Positions 15,263 through 22,362 of a stretch of DNA of 33,546 nt are shown here, piece by piece. Numbering within the stretch: the first letter of the stretch is position 1; every line of letters starts with the position of its first letter. The notes under the pieces are model-generated. The model had not been told where the DNA came from and did no database searches. It saw only the letters and a program-made list of their open reading frames with translations. The DNA comes from a virus, in the IMG/VR virus record IMGVR_UViG_3300012008_000023, positions 1 through 33,546 of that record. The stretch is one strand, 5' to 3'. A program made the position numbers and the translations under genes.

Positions 15263-15569
15263 GGAACACCGACGAGACGACGTGAGCGGGATAGGAACGA
15301 AGCGGCCATGCTCCGCCGATTTGATCCCACCGCACGATCTTGACCCACCCGTCCTCGATCACAATCCCCTCTTCATCAGTGGGCGCGTCATCAGGGAACG
15401 TCTGCATCTGTCCGTCCGGCGCAGACCAAGGAAGGAACACAATGCGCGGCCGGGTTCTCGAGCAAGCCGTTTCCGGTCGGTGGCGTAGCCACCACATGTT
15501 CCGCTCCTCAATGCTGCCGAGGGGCGTTTCGCCACAGAAGGGACAGCGCTGTCGCTCTGCACGGTTCAA
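15255..15569 (-). CDS. Hypothetical protein with an N-terminal zinc knuckle
   Basis: This 104-residue protein is best read from a TTG at 15569 (MNRAERQRCPFCGETP), because the CPFC pair belongs to the conserved-looking start. The body is acidic and beta-rich (EEGIVIEDGWVKIVRWDQIGG). Cysteines CPFC plus C36 could hold zinc. The start is weakly supported: the only ribosome-site candidate is poor. The function is unknown. Confidence 0.6.
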   Translation of the reverse strand: MNRAERQRCPFCGETPLGSIEERNMWWLRHRPETACSRTRPRIVFLPWSAPDGQMQTFPDDAPTDEEGIVIEDGWVKIVRWDQIGGAWPLRSYPAHVVSSVFHE

Positions 15570-15570
15570 T

Positions 15571-15774
15571 TCAGTGCCTCGTCCTAACGTCGATGGCTCG
15601 CTTAATGCCGATGGTGATGTACGTGCAGTGTTCGCGCTCCTTTGCGCCGTGCGGGTTGAAGTCGGTTAGCTGCATCCGGGAGTAGTGCTCCAAGAGCGGC
15701 AGCCAATGAGGCTTCAAGAGCCACACGCCAAGCCGCAGACGTAGGCCCGTAAACAGCGAATCGCGGGCGCTCAT
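15571..15774 (-). CDS. Small hypothetical protein
   Basis: This 67-residue basic protein (MSARDSLFTGLRLRLGVWLL...) overlaps the excisionase-like gene by ATGA. It has one moderately hydrophobic amphipathic stretch (residues 8-30) and no known motif. It is part of the xis-to-int transcript. Confidence 0.55.
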   Translation of the reverse strand: MSARDSLFTGLRLRLGVWLLKPHWLPLLEHYSRMQLTDFNPHGAKEREHCTYITIGIKRAIDVRTRH

Positions 15775-15974
15775 GCGGCCCGCGTCTTCGCGCCGACGCT
15801 CTCAGGCTGCCGCTGCTCGTCGAGCCACCTCTGCACCTCCGGCTCCGGCCAGAGCAGATCACGGCCCAACCTGACCGGCCGCAACTCGCCACGCTGCGCA
15901 GCGCGGCGCAGCGTGTCCGCCGAGATGCCGAGCAGCTCCGCGAGCGGCTCCGTCTTCATGTGACGGTCGATCAT
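15771..15974 (-). CDS. Excisionase-like MerR-type HTH protein
   Basis: This 67-residue winged-helix protein of the helix_turn_helix_17/excisionase type reads LAELLGISADTLRRAAQRGELRPVRLGRDLLWPEPEVQRWL, with the helix-turn-helix, the wing and the closing W-L helix. It probably serves as the recombination directionality factor for the integrase in the same transcript, or as a small regulator. It overlaps both neighbours by ATGA. The tail (QPESVGAKTRAA) is basic. Confidence 0.85.
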   Translation of the reverse strand: MIDRHMKTEPLAELLGISADTLRRAAQRGELRPVRLGRDLLWPEPEVQRWLDEQRQPESVGAKTRAA

Positions 15975-16216
15975 CCCGCTGTCCCGTGTCTCGCGCAGTC
16001 CGGCTGATACCGGCCCTTGCTACAGGTGCATGGTTCGCCCATCCTGGGCCGGGTGAAGTCGATCGTCTCTGAGGTGCGCTCATGGCCCCACCGCCGTCTG
16101 TCCGCGGCCTCGAGCATCTCCATGCGGAACGTCAGCTCGGCGTGGATCGTCCAGCCGGCGAGGAACGCGACCGTGCAGGAGAGCCAGAGGACGACGATCC
16201 ACCAGAGCGTGCTCAT
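15971..16216 (-). CDS. Single-pass membrane protein with a CxC tail
   Basis: This 81-residue protein starts MSTLWWIVVLWLSCTVAFLAGW, an N-terminal transmembrane helix (about residues 4-24), then a charged helix and a Cys-rich C-terminus (GEPCTCSKGRYQPDCARH). The ATG at 16216 overlaps the upstream stop (ATGA); the longer frame above is a shadow. It may form a small membrane complex with its neighbour, which is also membrane-bound. The role is unknown. Confidence 0.68.
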   Translation of the reverse strand: MSTLWWIVVLWLSCTVAFLAGWTIHAELTFRMEMLEAADRRRWGHERTSETIDFTRPRMGEPCTCSKGRYQPDCARHGTAG

Positions 16217-16362
16217 GCGGCCAGACTCCGGTCGTCGTCGCGGTCGTGCCGAGTCTCTGCTTCGAGACTCCGCATCTCGTTCCATGACATCCATGCGAAC
16301 GCCACCGCGACGATCAGCGGAATCGTTCCGAGGCCAGCGAGGTAGGCGAACCATAGGCTCAT
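16213..16362 (-). CDS. Tiny single-pass membrane protein
   Basis: This 49-residue ORF starts MSLWFAYLAGLGTIPLIVAV, one transmembrane helix (about residues 3-24), followed by a charged tail (RSLEAETRHDRDDDRS). ATGA overlaps at both ends (16359-16362 and 16213-16216) support translation. With the next gene it forms a tandem of small membrane proteins upstream of the excisionase. Confidence 0.65.
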   Translation of the reverse strand: MSLWFAYLAGLGTIPLIVAVAFAWMSWNEMRSLEAETRHDRDDDRSLAA

Positions 16363-16742
16363 CCGGCTGTGTCCTCTGACGAGGGACGCGCAATCGTCAA
16401 GTCAACGAGCGCCCACAACGAAGCGCGAATCGCCTCTTCGTCGTAGTCGGGCGCGGCTGCTTGCGACTTCGCTGCCTTCGCCGCTTCGAGTAGTGCTGCG
16501 CGGTCAGCCTCAAGCCGGTCGATCTTCGCTTGTGCCCCGCGCGGGATGACGGGGATCTGTGACTCCTCACGGATACGGATTTCCTCTTTCGCGAGGGCGA
16601 TTTCCCGTTCGAGTGCTGCGCGGTCAGCAAGAAGCGCCAGCACGTCACGGGCCAGCTGCCGTTCGGCGAAGTAGTCATCGTCCAGAGGGCGGACTCGCTC
16701 GGCTCGTTCGCGGATCGCTTGAACGTCCACCGGCTCAGTCAT
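16359..16742 (-). CDS. Coiled-coil hypothetical protein
   Basis: This 127-residue acidic protein starts MTEPVDVQAIRERAERV and continues as a long coiled coil (ALEREIALAKEEIRIREES; KIDRLEADRAALLEAAKAAK). Overlaps by ATGA occur on both sides. Its opening (M-x-E-x-x-DVxAIR) resembles that of the gene just upstream, suggesting a shared N-terminal motif. No function is recognised. Confidence 0.65.
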   Translation of the reverse strand: MTEPVDVQAIRERAERVRPLDDDYFAERQLARDVLALLADRAALEREIALAKEEIRIREESQIPVIPRGAQAKIDRLEADRAALLEAAKAAKSQAAAPDYDEEAIRASLWALVDLTIARPSSEDTAG

Positions 16743-17029
16743 TCGTCGATTCCCTTCGGCTTCGCGAGGTAGTTGCGAAGTGCTGCGTCATCTTCATTCG
16801 CCAGCCGTCCTTCAAGATTCCCGGCTACGTCGTCTCCGTCGAGGACAATTAGCGGACGCAGAGCGTTGTGAATCGTCCAGATAGCCTCGCTCGCTTGCTC
16901 CTGCGTTACGCCCTTCAAGCCGAAGATGAAGTCATGCGCGACTGACGCCGCATGGTCGGCCTCTAGCAGCGAGAGGTACACGGCCTCGTCGTCCCGACGG
17001 ATCGCTTCCACGTCAGGACGCTCAGCCAC
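16739..17029 (-). CDS. Hypothetical helical protein
   Basis: This 96-residue protein starts at GTG (MAERPDVEAIRRDDEAVYLSLL) and is all-helical and acidic, with no motif I recognise (ASVAHDFIFGLKGVTQEQASEAIW). It ends by ATGA with the coiled-coil gene. In the 41 bases before it lies a 14-22 codon open frame containing VCGEC, too short to call. Confidence 0.6.
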   Translation of the reverse strand: MAERPDVEAIRRDDEAVYLSLLEADHAASVAHDFIFGLKGVTQEQASEAIWTIHNALRPLIVLDGDDVAGNLEGRLANEDDAALRNYLAKPKGIDE

Positions 17030-17070
17030 CGGACGCCTCCTCGGCGCACTCGCCGCAGACAGCCATCCCG

Positions 17071-17145
17071 TTAGGCGACGAGGCCAACACCGACCGCGAG
17101 CCCTACTGCGGCGACGACGGCTGCGACAACCAGTGTGGGCGGCAT
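17071..17145 (-). CDS. 24-residue hydrophobic peptide
   Basis: An ATG overlapping the stop of the repeat protein (TAATG) opens MPPTLVVAAVVAAVGLAVGV..., one transmembrane helix ending in TAA. Translational coupling is the only strong support. Very short membrane peptides are common in phage early regions. It could be a chance frame. Confidence 0.35.
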   Translation of the reverse strand: MPPTLVVAAVVAAVGLAVGVGLVA

Positions 17146-18371
17146 TACGTCTCCACCGCCGGCGCGTACTCCTCAGCGCTCATCCCGAAACTCCACGCAA
17201 CCGCTGCCGCACACGACGAGGTGTCGGGCGGCACCCTAAGCGTGTAGCTCTTGAAGTGGCCGTCAGGCTCGGCCGTCGAGTTCACGACCCTGACCATCAC
17301 GAGAGGCTCGTCGTCAGCAAGGTCGAGGCGCCACAGCTCCCTGGGCTGCCCGAACTGATCGACGTCCGCGTCGACCAGCGTCGCGTCTGCCTGCTCGAGC
17401 AGCTTGTCGAACCCGAATCTGTCCATCATCACGCGGCGAACCTCGGCGTTCTCCTCGGCCAGGATCTGCTCGACCGTGAGCGTCTCGGGCGCCTCGACGA
17501 CCTGCCGGGTCACGCGGACGCCGTGCACGCTGTAGACGCCCCAACCGTCGGGCCACACGACCGCAGGCCCGTCGTCGCTGTGCAGCCGGTGAGAGCCCCA
17601 GCCGCGCTCGACGTCGGGGTTCGCGAGCTCGCGATGGATCGCCGTCGGCCGCTCGCAGACCATCACGAAGCGACGGTGCGGCCACCACCAGCACGCGGAC
17701 TCCATCGTGCCCTCGTAGGCGCGCGCGCGATCCCACAGGTCACCCTGGAGCTCGAGCTCGCAGACCTCGCGGAAGAACGACGACCACGCGCCGCCCCAGT
17801 ACCAACCGCCGGCCCACAGCTGCCCACCCATGATCTGCGGCCAGCCGCGGCGGATGACGTCGTAGGTGGCCTTCCGAATCTCCGCGCCGCGAACCGCGCC
17901 GCGAACCGCGTCGTCAACCGCGCCGCGAACCGCGTCGTCAACCGCGTCGCCAACCGCGCCGCGAACCGCGTCGCCAACCGCGTCGCCAACCGCGTCGTCA
18001 ACCGCGTCGCCAACCGCGCCGCGAACCGCGTCGCGAACCGCGTCGTCAACCGCGCCGCCAACCGCGCCGTCAACCGCGTCGCGAACCGCGCCGCGGGACA
18101 CTTTCAGTGTCCCGCGGCGCTCTGCCTCGATCAGCTCGATGGCGAGCGCCGCAGCAGGTGCAGCGAACGCCAGCACGAGCGGTGAGGGGACCCAGACGAC
18201 GACGTCGGGGAAGTCGATGCCGGCGAAGCGGTAGCACTCCCGCACGGAGGCCTCGAAGCGATCGCGGTCGGCCGGCCCCGTCTTGAGGCCGACGTCGATC
18301 CACTTGTCGGCCCACTCGTTGAAGCGGGACCGTTCGACGTCGGACAGCTGGTCGATGCGCGTGACGCCCAT
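17145..18371 (-). CDS. DUF6745-like protein with 18 tetrapeptide repeats
   Basis: This 408-residue protein has the three-part plan of a widespread family of unknown function, which I believe is DUF6745. The N-terminus is RIDQLSDVERSRFNEWADKW with GPADRDRFEASVRECYRFAG. The centre is low complexity (residues 93-164), 18 units of [RDG][DG]AV where relatives often show SVRD-type repeats. The conserved C-terminus has WWWPHRRFVMVCERP, DGPAVVWPDGWGVYSVHGVRV, AEVRRVMMDRFG and EPDGHFKSYTLRVPP. The conserved Trp, His and Asp residues could be catalytic, but no activity is known. It follows a companion gene with the stop only 2 bases before its ATG. It is an accessory module within the phage early operon. 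Confidence 0.82.
   Translation of the reverse strand: MGVTRIDQLSDVERSRFNEWADKWIDVGLKTGPADRDRFEASVRECYRFAGIDFPDVVVWVPSPLVLAFAAPAAALAIELIEAERRGTLKVSRGAVRDAVDGAVGGAVDDAVRDAVRGAVGDAVDDAVGDAVGDAVRGAVGDAVDDAVRGAVDDAVRGAVRGAEIRKATYDVIRRGWPQIMGGQLWAGGWYWGGAWSSFFREVCELELQGDLWDRARAYEGTMESACWWWPHRRFVMVCERPTAIHRELANPDVERGWGSHRLHSDDGPAVVWPDGWGVYSVHGVRVTRQVVEAPETLTVEQILAEENAEVRRVMMDRFGFDKLLEQADATLVDADVDQFGQPRELWRLDLADDEPLVMVRVVNSTAEPDGHFKSYTLRVPPDTSSCAAAVAWSFGMSAEEYAPAVET
17880..18095 (-). repeat. 12-bp coding minisatellite, 18 units
   Basis: The tract is a run of 12-base units of the form AACCGCG-CC/TC-G/A (plus strand), each coding xxAV. Units vary mostly in the first two codons (RG, RD, GD, DD). The tract is in frame throughout, so length changes by slippage would preserve the protein. 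It abuts the perfect hairpin at 18088-18120. Confidence 0.92.
18088..18120. repeat. Perfect 15-bp hairpin at the edge of the minisatellite
   Basis: GCGCCGCGGGACACT (18088-18102) pairs exactly with AGTGTCCCGCGGCGC (18106-18120) across a 3-base TTC loop. It lies inside the coding sequence, encoding residues around ERRGTLKVSRG. So stable a stem within a gene is unusual. It could be a REP-like element, a translation or replication pause site, or a relic of the event that seeded the repeats. Confidence 0.88.
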
Positions 18372-18373
18372 CG

Positions 18374-18700
18374 TTAGTCGGCGACGTTGCGGATTGCTTC
18401 GGGGCTGTATTCGCGCTGCCGGCGGACTTCGTACACGCCTGGGGCGACGTCGATCGTGGCGTGCTCCTGGTGGGTCAGCGGCGCCGAAACGCCGTGCACC
18501 ATCAGGTAGAGCTGCTCGGCGCCTTCCTTCGTGACGAGCTCGACGTTTCGGACGTCGACGGCGAAGGCGTGGTGGTGGCCGGTGACTTCGCCGTGGGCGA
18601 GGATCAGCTTGCCGTGCTCGCGACGGACGGCCTCCGCGTTCGTCGGGATCTTGCCGATCGGGATCAGGAGGATGTCGCCCTGTCTGTAGTGGTCGTTCAT
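18374..18700 (-). CDS. Companion of the repeat protein (RQGD...GEVTGHHHA family)
   Basis: This 108-residue beta-rich protein starts MNDHYRQGDILLIPIGKIP with GAAGGAGCACACC upstream, the strongest ribosome site in this region. Key parts are LAHGEVTGHHHAF, with three consecutive His that look metal-binding, LTHQEHATIDVAPGVYEV and RQREYSPEAIRNVAD. From memory, proteins of this pattern are regularly encoded next to DUF6745 proteins in bacteria, so the pair is probably a functional unit. The cupin-like pattern of strands and His is suggestive only; the activity is unknown. Confidence 0.78.
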   Translation of the reverse strand: MNDHYRQGDILLIPIGKIPTNAEAVRREHGKLILAHGEVTGHHHAFAVDVRNVELVTKEGAEQLYLMVHGVSAPLTHQEHATIDVAPGVYEVRRQREYSPEAIRNVAD

Positions 18701-18792
18701 GGTGTGCTCCTTCGGTTGGTAATAGGGGGTGTGCTGTTGCTCACTGGCCGACCCCGGCGGGTGTCGGGTTCATCCGCAGGAACCGGGATCAC
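18697..18792 (-). CDS. Possible 31-residue linker ORF
   Basis: A GTG overlapping the upstream stop (GTGA) opens 31 codons (MIPVPADEPDTRRGRPV...) ending in an ATGA overlap with the companion gene. The peptide is Pro/Arg-rich and featureless. It may be only a coupling leader or a chance frame. Confidence 0.25.
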   Translation of the reverse strand: MIPVPADEPDTRRGRPVSNSTPPITNRRSTP

Positions 18793-18944
18793 GCGACCAT
18801 CTCCTTCTTGAAGTCCGGGCCGCTGATGTCCGAGCCGCGCCGTTCTTCCTCGTCCTCTTTCTGGTCGACGTAGTACGGATTCAGGTCGAGCGGCCAACGC
18901 TGACGGCACCGTGCACAGACGAAGTTAAAGTCGCACGCACACAT
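18789..18944 (-). CDS. Small zinc-finger protein
   Basis: This 51-residue protein starts MCACDFNFVCARCRQRWPLDL at an ATG that overlaps the previous stop (TGATG). Cysteines CAC and CARC would bind one zinc. The acidic C-terminal half (QKEDEEERRGSDIS) has no motif. A longer frame exists upstream, but the overlap start is preferred. Confidence 0.62.
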   Translation of the reverse strand: MCACDFNFVCARCRQRWPLDLNPYYVDQKEDEEERRGSDISGPDFKKEMVA

Positions 18945-19981
18945 CAGAAAGGAATGTCCTGCGAGCATTCGATTCTGTGTTTCCCATCCGGCTCGCCGCA
19001 CTCCCCGCAAAGCTCAGGAGGCGCAACGTAGGCTTCGACGGCGCCACACAACTCGTCGTACTTCGCGACCGGGATCTCCTTCGACGACGAAACCTCGGCG
19101 ATCGTCAGCACCATCGCTTTGAGTACGTCGTCGGGGCAGTTCACGCGGTGCTGGATCGCGCGCAGCCTTTTTCGTTGCGAGTCCGAGATCAGAGCGGGGG
19201 AAGCAGGCTCGCGGCGGGCCTCCTCAGAGGAGGCAGGAGCCGCTTCATGCGAGACGGACTGGTCAGTGGCCGCCTGTGGTTCCCTCGCCGAGCTTGAGAC
19301 GTCGTCGGGTTCAACGTCTTGCGTGAACAAGGCGGACGCGCCTGTGACGGCGAGTACCGCGCCAACCCGGGCGCGCTTCTCCGACATCTTCAGCACCGTG
19401 TTCCAAAGATCCGGCAGGTCGGGGTTCGGCACCTTCCCGGTTGTCTGTTTCTCGATCTGGTCGTCGCCGTCCGAAAACTTTGCGCCGCATCCGTCCTGCT
19501 TCTTGAAGCACAGCCAGCCGCCGCCGTACTCCTGCTTGCCCTTGATGATCGCCGCCGCCCCGCACTGAGGGCAGATGCGTTTCGCGACGCGCCACGCATA
19601 CTTCGCTTCACGCGTCGAGCACATCCCCTCACCGAACCCCAACCTCGACCCGGTCGGCGCATGGAAAACAGTTGCGCGCGAGTTGACCGTCAGATGGTCG
19701 CCATCCCACGCCTTCTCATTCGTGATCTGCACATCCAGCTGGAACAGCACGGACAGTTTCTCGGCGCCGGGCTTCAACAGGGCGGGCTTGTTCGTGCCTG
19801 GGATGACGCCGTAGTCGACGTCCTTCTTCATCGCGGTGTTCATCGCATCCCGGATCACGTCCAACCGCTTCACGAGCTCGCCGGCCTGAACCTGCGGCGT
19901 CACAGTCAGCGGGGCGCTGTGCCGCTCCGCGATATCGGTTGTGTGCTCGCCTACGACCTCACCTTCGAGCACTTCGCTCAT
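18944..19981 (-). CDS. RecT-neighbour phage protein with a zinc ribbon, role unknown
   Basis: This 345-residue protein (ATG at 19981, with a GTG one codon earlier as alternative) begins with an acidic stretch, then AMNTAMKKDVDYGVIPGTNKPALLKPGAEKL, a hallmark of a phage family found near recombination genes. A zinc ribbon follows (CPQCGAAAIIKG...GWLCFKKQDGCGAKF), then LWNTVLKMSEKRARVGAVLAVTGAS. A low-complexity acidic linker leads to a C-terminal helical domain and final cysteines (ELCGECGEPDGKHRIEC). The position downstream of RecT suggests a role in strand annealing or replication-coupled recombination. I could not place it in a named enzyme family. Confidence 0.72.
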   Translation of the reverse strand: MSEVLEGEVVGEHTTDIAERHSAPLTVTPQVQAGELVKRLDVIRDAMNTAMKKDVDYGVIPGTNKPALLKPGAEKLSVLFQLDVQITNEKAWDGDHLTVNSRATVFHAPTGSRLGFGEGMCSTREAKYAWRVAKRICPQCGAAAIIKGKQEYGGGWLCFKKQDGCGAKFSDGDDQIEKQTTGKVPNPDLPDLWNTVLKMSEKRARVGAVLAVTGASALFTQDVEPDDVSSSAREPQAATDQSVSHEAAPASSEEARREPASPALISDSQRKRLRAIQHRVNCPDDVLKAMVLTIAEVSSSKEIPVAKYDELCGAVEAYVAPPELCGECGEPDGKHRIECSQDIPF

Positions 19982-20193
19982 CACTTCAGCCGCCGATCGG
20001 CCAGTGTCTGTTCACGGGCAGCGTGCGCCCGATCGGCACCGCCGGTCACCTGACGGGCAACCCTGCGATCGCACTCACTGAACGAGCGGCAGTAATAGGA
20101 GCGGCTGTGTCCCGAGAAGATCAGGTCTTCGCGGCGCTGATTCTTTCCGCAGCGGTTGCAGGCGTGACGGGTCGCCGACTTGACGGCGCTCAT
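19981..20193 (-). CDS. Small zinc-binding protein
   Basis: This 70-residue protein starts MSAVKSATRHACNRCGKNQRR and has CNRC with YYCRSFSEC, a compact zinc-ribbon-like core, then a basic tail. ATGA overlaps the upstream gene, and TGATG or GTGA overlaps the downstream one. The pattern recalls small phage single-strand-binding or NinF-like zinc proteins, without certainty. Confidence 0.65.
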   Translation of the reverse strand: MSAVKSATRHACNRCGKNQRREDLIFSGHSRSYYCRSFSECDRRVARQVTGGADRAHAAREQTLADRRLK

Positions 20194-20408
20194 GCGCACA
20201 CGCTGCGCTCGAGCGCGTCGACGTCGACGTCGACCAGCATCCGATCGGACATCGCGCTCATCGCATCGACCGCCGTCTCGAGCGCGTCGAGGACGAGCGG
20301 CAACTGATCCTCCGGTGCCGCGAACAGTGCGAGCCCGACCTTGTCGCGCGTCTCGCGCGTCAGCCTGAGCATCTCCGCGCTGAGCGTGGCCTTCTCGAGA
20401 ACGTTCAT
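20190..20408 (-). CDS. Small helical hypothetical protein
   Basis: This 72-residue acidic all-helical protein (MNVLEKATLSAEMLRLTRETRDKV...) is coupled by ATGA overlaps to RecT upstream and the zinc protein downstream. No motif is recognised. Its place within the recombination cluster is the only hint of function. Confidence 0.62.
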   Translation of the reverse strand: MNVLEKATLSAEMLRLTRETRDKVGLALFAAPEDQLPLVLDALETAVDAMSAMSDRMLVDVDVDALERSVCA

Positions 20409-21454
20409 GCCGACGCCTCCGTAGCGCCCGGAGGAGCCACGAACGCGCTCGGCGGCTCACCGATGGCGGCGAGAATCTCGTCCACGGAAGCGGCCGGGAT
20501 CTTCTCCGACGTGACCTGTCCCGTCAGTGCATCGAAGATCGCCCGCAGCGCGACCTCGTCAACGCTGCACGCCTTCGCGCGCTGGAAGATCGCGACGCGC
20601 TGCTCATGGCTCGCGTACTCGACCTCAGGCTCAGGCTCCGGCTCGGGGCCAGGAGTCGACGGCGCAGCCTCAGGGGGAGTGGCCGCGCCGTCGACCTGCT
20701 GGCTCTCCGTGCTCGCCGGAGGGAGTGCCGGCGTCTCGGCACGCTCGGTGCCGTAGAAGGTTGCGGCCGCTTCGCCGGGCTCGTCCGGGATCTCGAGGAG
20801 CGTGATGATGCGCCGGTCGGACTCGGCGAGGCCGAGCTTCGCGAAGAGCCGCCTGACCGGGCTCTTCTCGGTCATGCGGTCCTCGAAGTCGAACCACGGC
20901 CCCTTCGTCGCGCGGGAGATTGCGCGGACGCGGGCGATCTGCGCGGGGTCCATCACTTCGATCTCGGGCGGCCTGCCGTCCCTGTGGACTGCCTTCGCCC
21001 ATGCGCCGATGATCTCGCCGCGGTTGACACCGGGCCGTGGCGGGCGATGCTTGAGCGTCGCCTCGACGGGGTCGTAGTCGAACTCGTCGTTCTCGTAGAT
21101 GACGGCCGAGCGGATCTGCCAGCCGTACTCGGCCGCGATCTGCCGGAAGCCGTACGCCATCGGGATCAGCTGCACGACGCCCTTGAACGGGACGAGCGCC
21201 GCCTCCTTGCCGTCCGGCAGGAGGCCGATCTGCGCGCACTGGATCAGCGAGCGGATGACCGTCTCGCGGAGCGCGGGCGCGGCAAGGTCAGGGTTCGCCA
21301 TCAGCGCGGTGACGGCGACCCGGTTGAACTTCGCCGCCGACACGTTCTCGGGGAGCGCGAGCTTGATCTGCTCCATGAAGTCGGCGCCGCGGACGATCGA
21401 GACAAGCTCCTGCGCCGGGGTGCGCTGTGCGATCTCGGTGCTCTGAGTGCTCAT
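20405..21454 (-). CDS. recT: RecT-family single-strand annealing protein
   Basis: This 349-residue protein starts MSTQSTEIAQRTPAQELVSIV at an ATG overlapping the upstream stop; the longer frame is a shadow. The RecT core is clear: FNRVAVTALMANPDL, CAQIGLLPDGKEAALVPFKG, VVQLIPMAYGFRQIAAEYG, KHRPPRPGVN and GPWFDFEDRMTEKSPVRRLF. A Pro/Glu-rich linker (PEPEPEPEVE) leads to a C-terminal helical extension. It anneals complementary strands during phage recombination. No RecE or YqaJ-type exonuclease partner is visible in the window. Confidence 0.93.
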   Translation of the reverse strand: MSTQSTEIAQRTPAQELVSIVRGADFMEQIKLALPENVSAAKFNRVAVTALMANPDLAAPALRETVIRSLIQCAQIGLLPDGKEAALVPFKGVVQLIPMAYGFRQIAAEYGWQIRSAVIYENDEFDYDPVEATLKHRPPRPGVNRGEIIGAWAKAVHRDGRPPEIEVMDPAQIARVRAISRATKGPWFDFEDRMTEKSPVRRLFAKLGLAESDRRIITLLEIPDEPGEAAATFYGTERAETPALPPASTESQQVDGAATPPEAAPSTPGPEPEPEPEVEYASHEQRVAIFQRAKACSVDEVALRAIFDALTGQVTSEKIPAASVDEILAAIGEPPSAFVAPPGATEASA

Positions 21455-21684
21455 GCCGACACCGCCTGCGGTGCGTCGCTCCACGTGCCTGGCCAGCGCG
21501 CGTCGAGCCGCTCGTTCAGTGCTGCCCACCAGGGTTCAGGATGCGCTCCGTGCACGGGACAGTCCTCGTCGGGGCGCCAGAAGTCTCCGTCGCTCTCGCA
21601 GCCTTCACAGTCGTTCTCGACGTGCGATGTGATGTAGGCGTCGCGATTGGCTTCGTCGTTCGGCGTGAAGGTGCGATAGGCCAT
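21451..21684 (-). CDS. Small Cys-containing hypothetical protein
   Basis: This 77-residue protein starts MAYRTFTPNDEANRDAYITSH, with a possible zinc cluster (CEGCESDG...DEDCPVHGAH) and an amphipathic C-terminal helix (WWAALNERLDARWP). The ATG overlaps the upstream stop (TGATG) and the stop overlaps the recT start (ATGA). The family is not recognised. Confidence 0.65.
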   Translation of the reverse strand: MAYRTFTPNDEANRDAYITSHVENDCEGCESDGDFWRPDEDCPVHGAHPEPWWAALNERLDARWPGTWSDAPQAVSA

Positions 21685-21947
21685 CAGACGGCCGCCCGCT
21701 CTGGGCGCTGCCCGTGCATCGCGGCCGCCCGTGCAGCGACCGACGCGATCGCAGCGGTGCCGGCGGCCTTGCTCAGGCCATCGAGGAAGCCCTCGCGCCG
21801 GGCACGGTCGGCGATCGTACGTGTGCTCTCGTCGAGCGCTTCCTCGGCCTTCCCGATCTCGGCCTGGATCGCCGCGACGATCGTGTCGACCGTCGTCGCG
21901 ACGGTGTCGTGGATGAGCAGGCGCTCCTGCTCGTTGCGGTCTGGCAT
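21684..21947 (-). CDS. Helical hypothetical protein upstream of recT
   Basis: This 87-residue protein starts MPDRNEQERLLIHDTVATTV with AAGGAGAATAGCT upstream, an excellent ribosome site that marks it as a main translation entry for the recT cluster. It is a predicted helical bundle (AAIQAEIGKAEEALDEST) with an Ala-rich C-terminus. The function is unknown. Confidence 0.68.
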   Translation of the reverse strand: MPDRNEQERLLIHDTVATTVDTIVAAIQAEIGKAEEALDESTRTIADRARREGFLDGLSKAAGTAAIASVAARAAAMHGQRPERAAV

Positions 21948-21949
21948 AG

Positions 21950-22204
21950 CTATTCTCCTTCGGTCGAGGCGACGAGCCGCGCACCACTCATTGAGGTGCG
22001 GTTCGTCGCCTTGCTTACGTGGGGGAAAAGCCGTTGCCCGCAGCCGCAGACGGTGGCCGTCCGGTGGGCGAGGTCGCCGCACGATGGGCAGCCGGGCAGC
22101 AGGTCGAAGGTGGCGAGGTCGGCTCCGCGCATCCGCCGGGCGCGCGTGTTCGAGCCGCGGACAGATGTGGGGCGGGCACCGTTGCGGGCGCGGGTGACGG
22201 TCAC
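21950..22204 (-). CDS. Small zinc-ribbon protein
   Basis: This 84-residue protein starts at GTG overlapping the previous stop (GTGA). A basic N-terminus (TRARNGARPTSVRGSNTRARR) leads to a zinc ribbon (GCPSCGDLAHRTATVCGCGQRL). The tail is Ser/Thr-rich. It probably binds nucleic acid; the specific role is unknown. Confidence 0.6.
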   Translation of the reverse strand: MTVTRARNGARPTSVRGSNTRARRMRGADLATFDLLPGCPSCGDLAHRTATVCGCGQRLFPHVSKATNRTSMSGARLVASTEGE

Positions 22205-22362
22205 GAGGAACGGCCCCTATCGACAACCGAGTCGTAGACAGTGAAGAGCACTCCAGCGATGGCGGCGCCGACCAAGACCCACAAGCCATGCCTAGCCGAG
22301 ACGGCGACGATGGCAATGATGAGTCCGACGACCACGTAAGAGGAAAGTGGCTTCGCGGTCAC
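22201..22362 (-). CDS. Small two-pass membrane protein
   Basis: This 53-residue ORF starts at GTG (MTAKPLSSYVVVGLIIAIVA...) with two hydrophobic helices (about residues 8-22 and 27-42) and a charged tail. It has GTGA overlaps with both neighbours. The gene immediately upstream also encodes a two-helix membrane protein, so the pair may act together. Confidence 0.65.
   Translation of the reverse strand: MTAKPLSSYVVVGLIIAIVAVSARHGLWVLVGAAIAGVLFTVYDSVVDRGRSS

Noticed and set aside
17022-17087. 14-22 codon frame with VCGEC between 17022 and 17087
   Set aside because: Too short and the start is ambiguous; noted only because it resembles the other zinc microproteins.
17880-18095. CRISPR array
   Set aside because: Contiguous 12-base units without spacers, coding and in frame.
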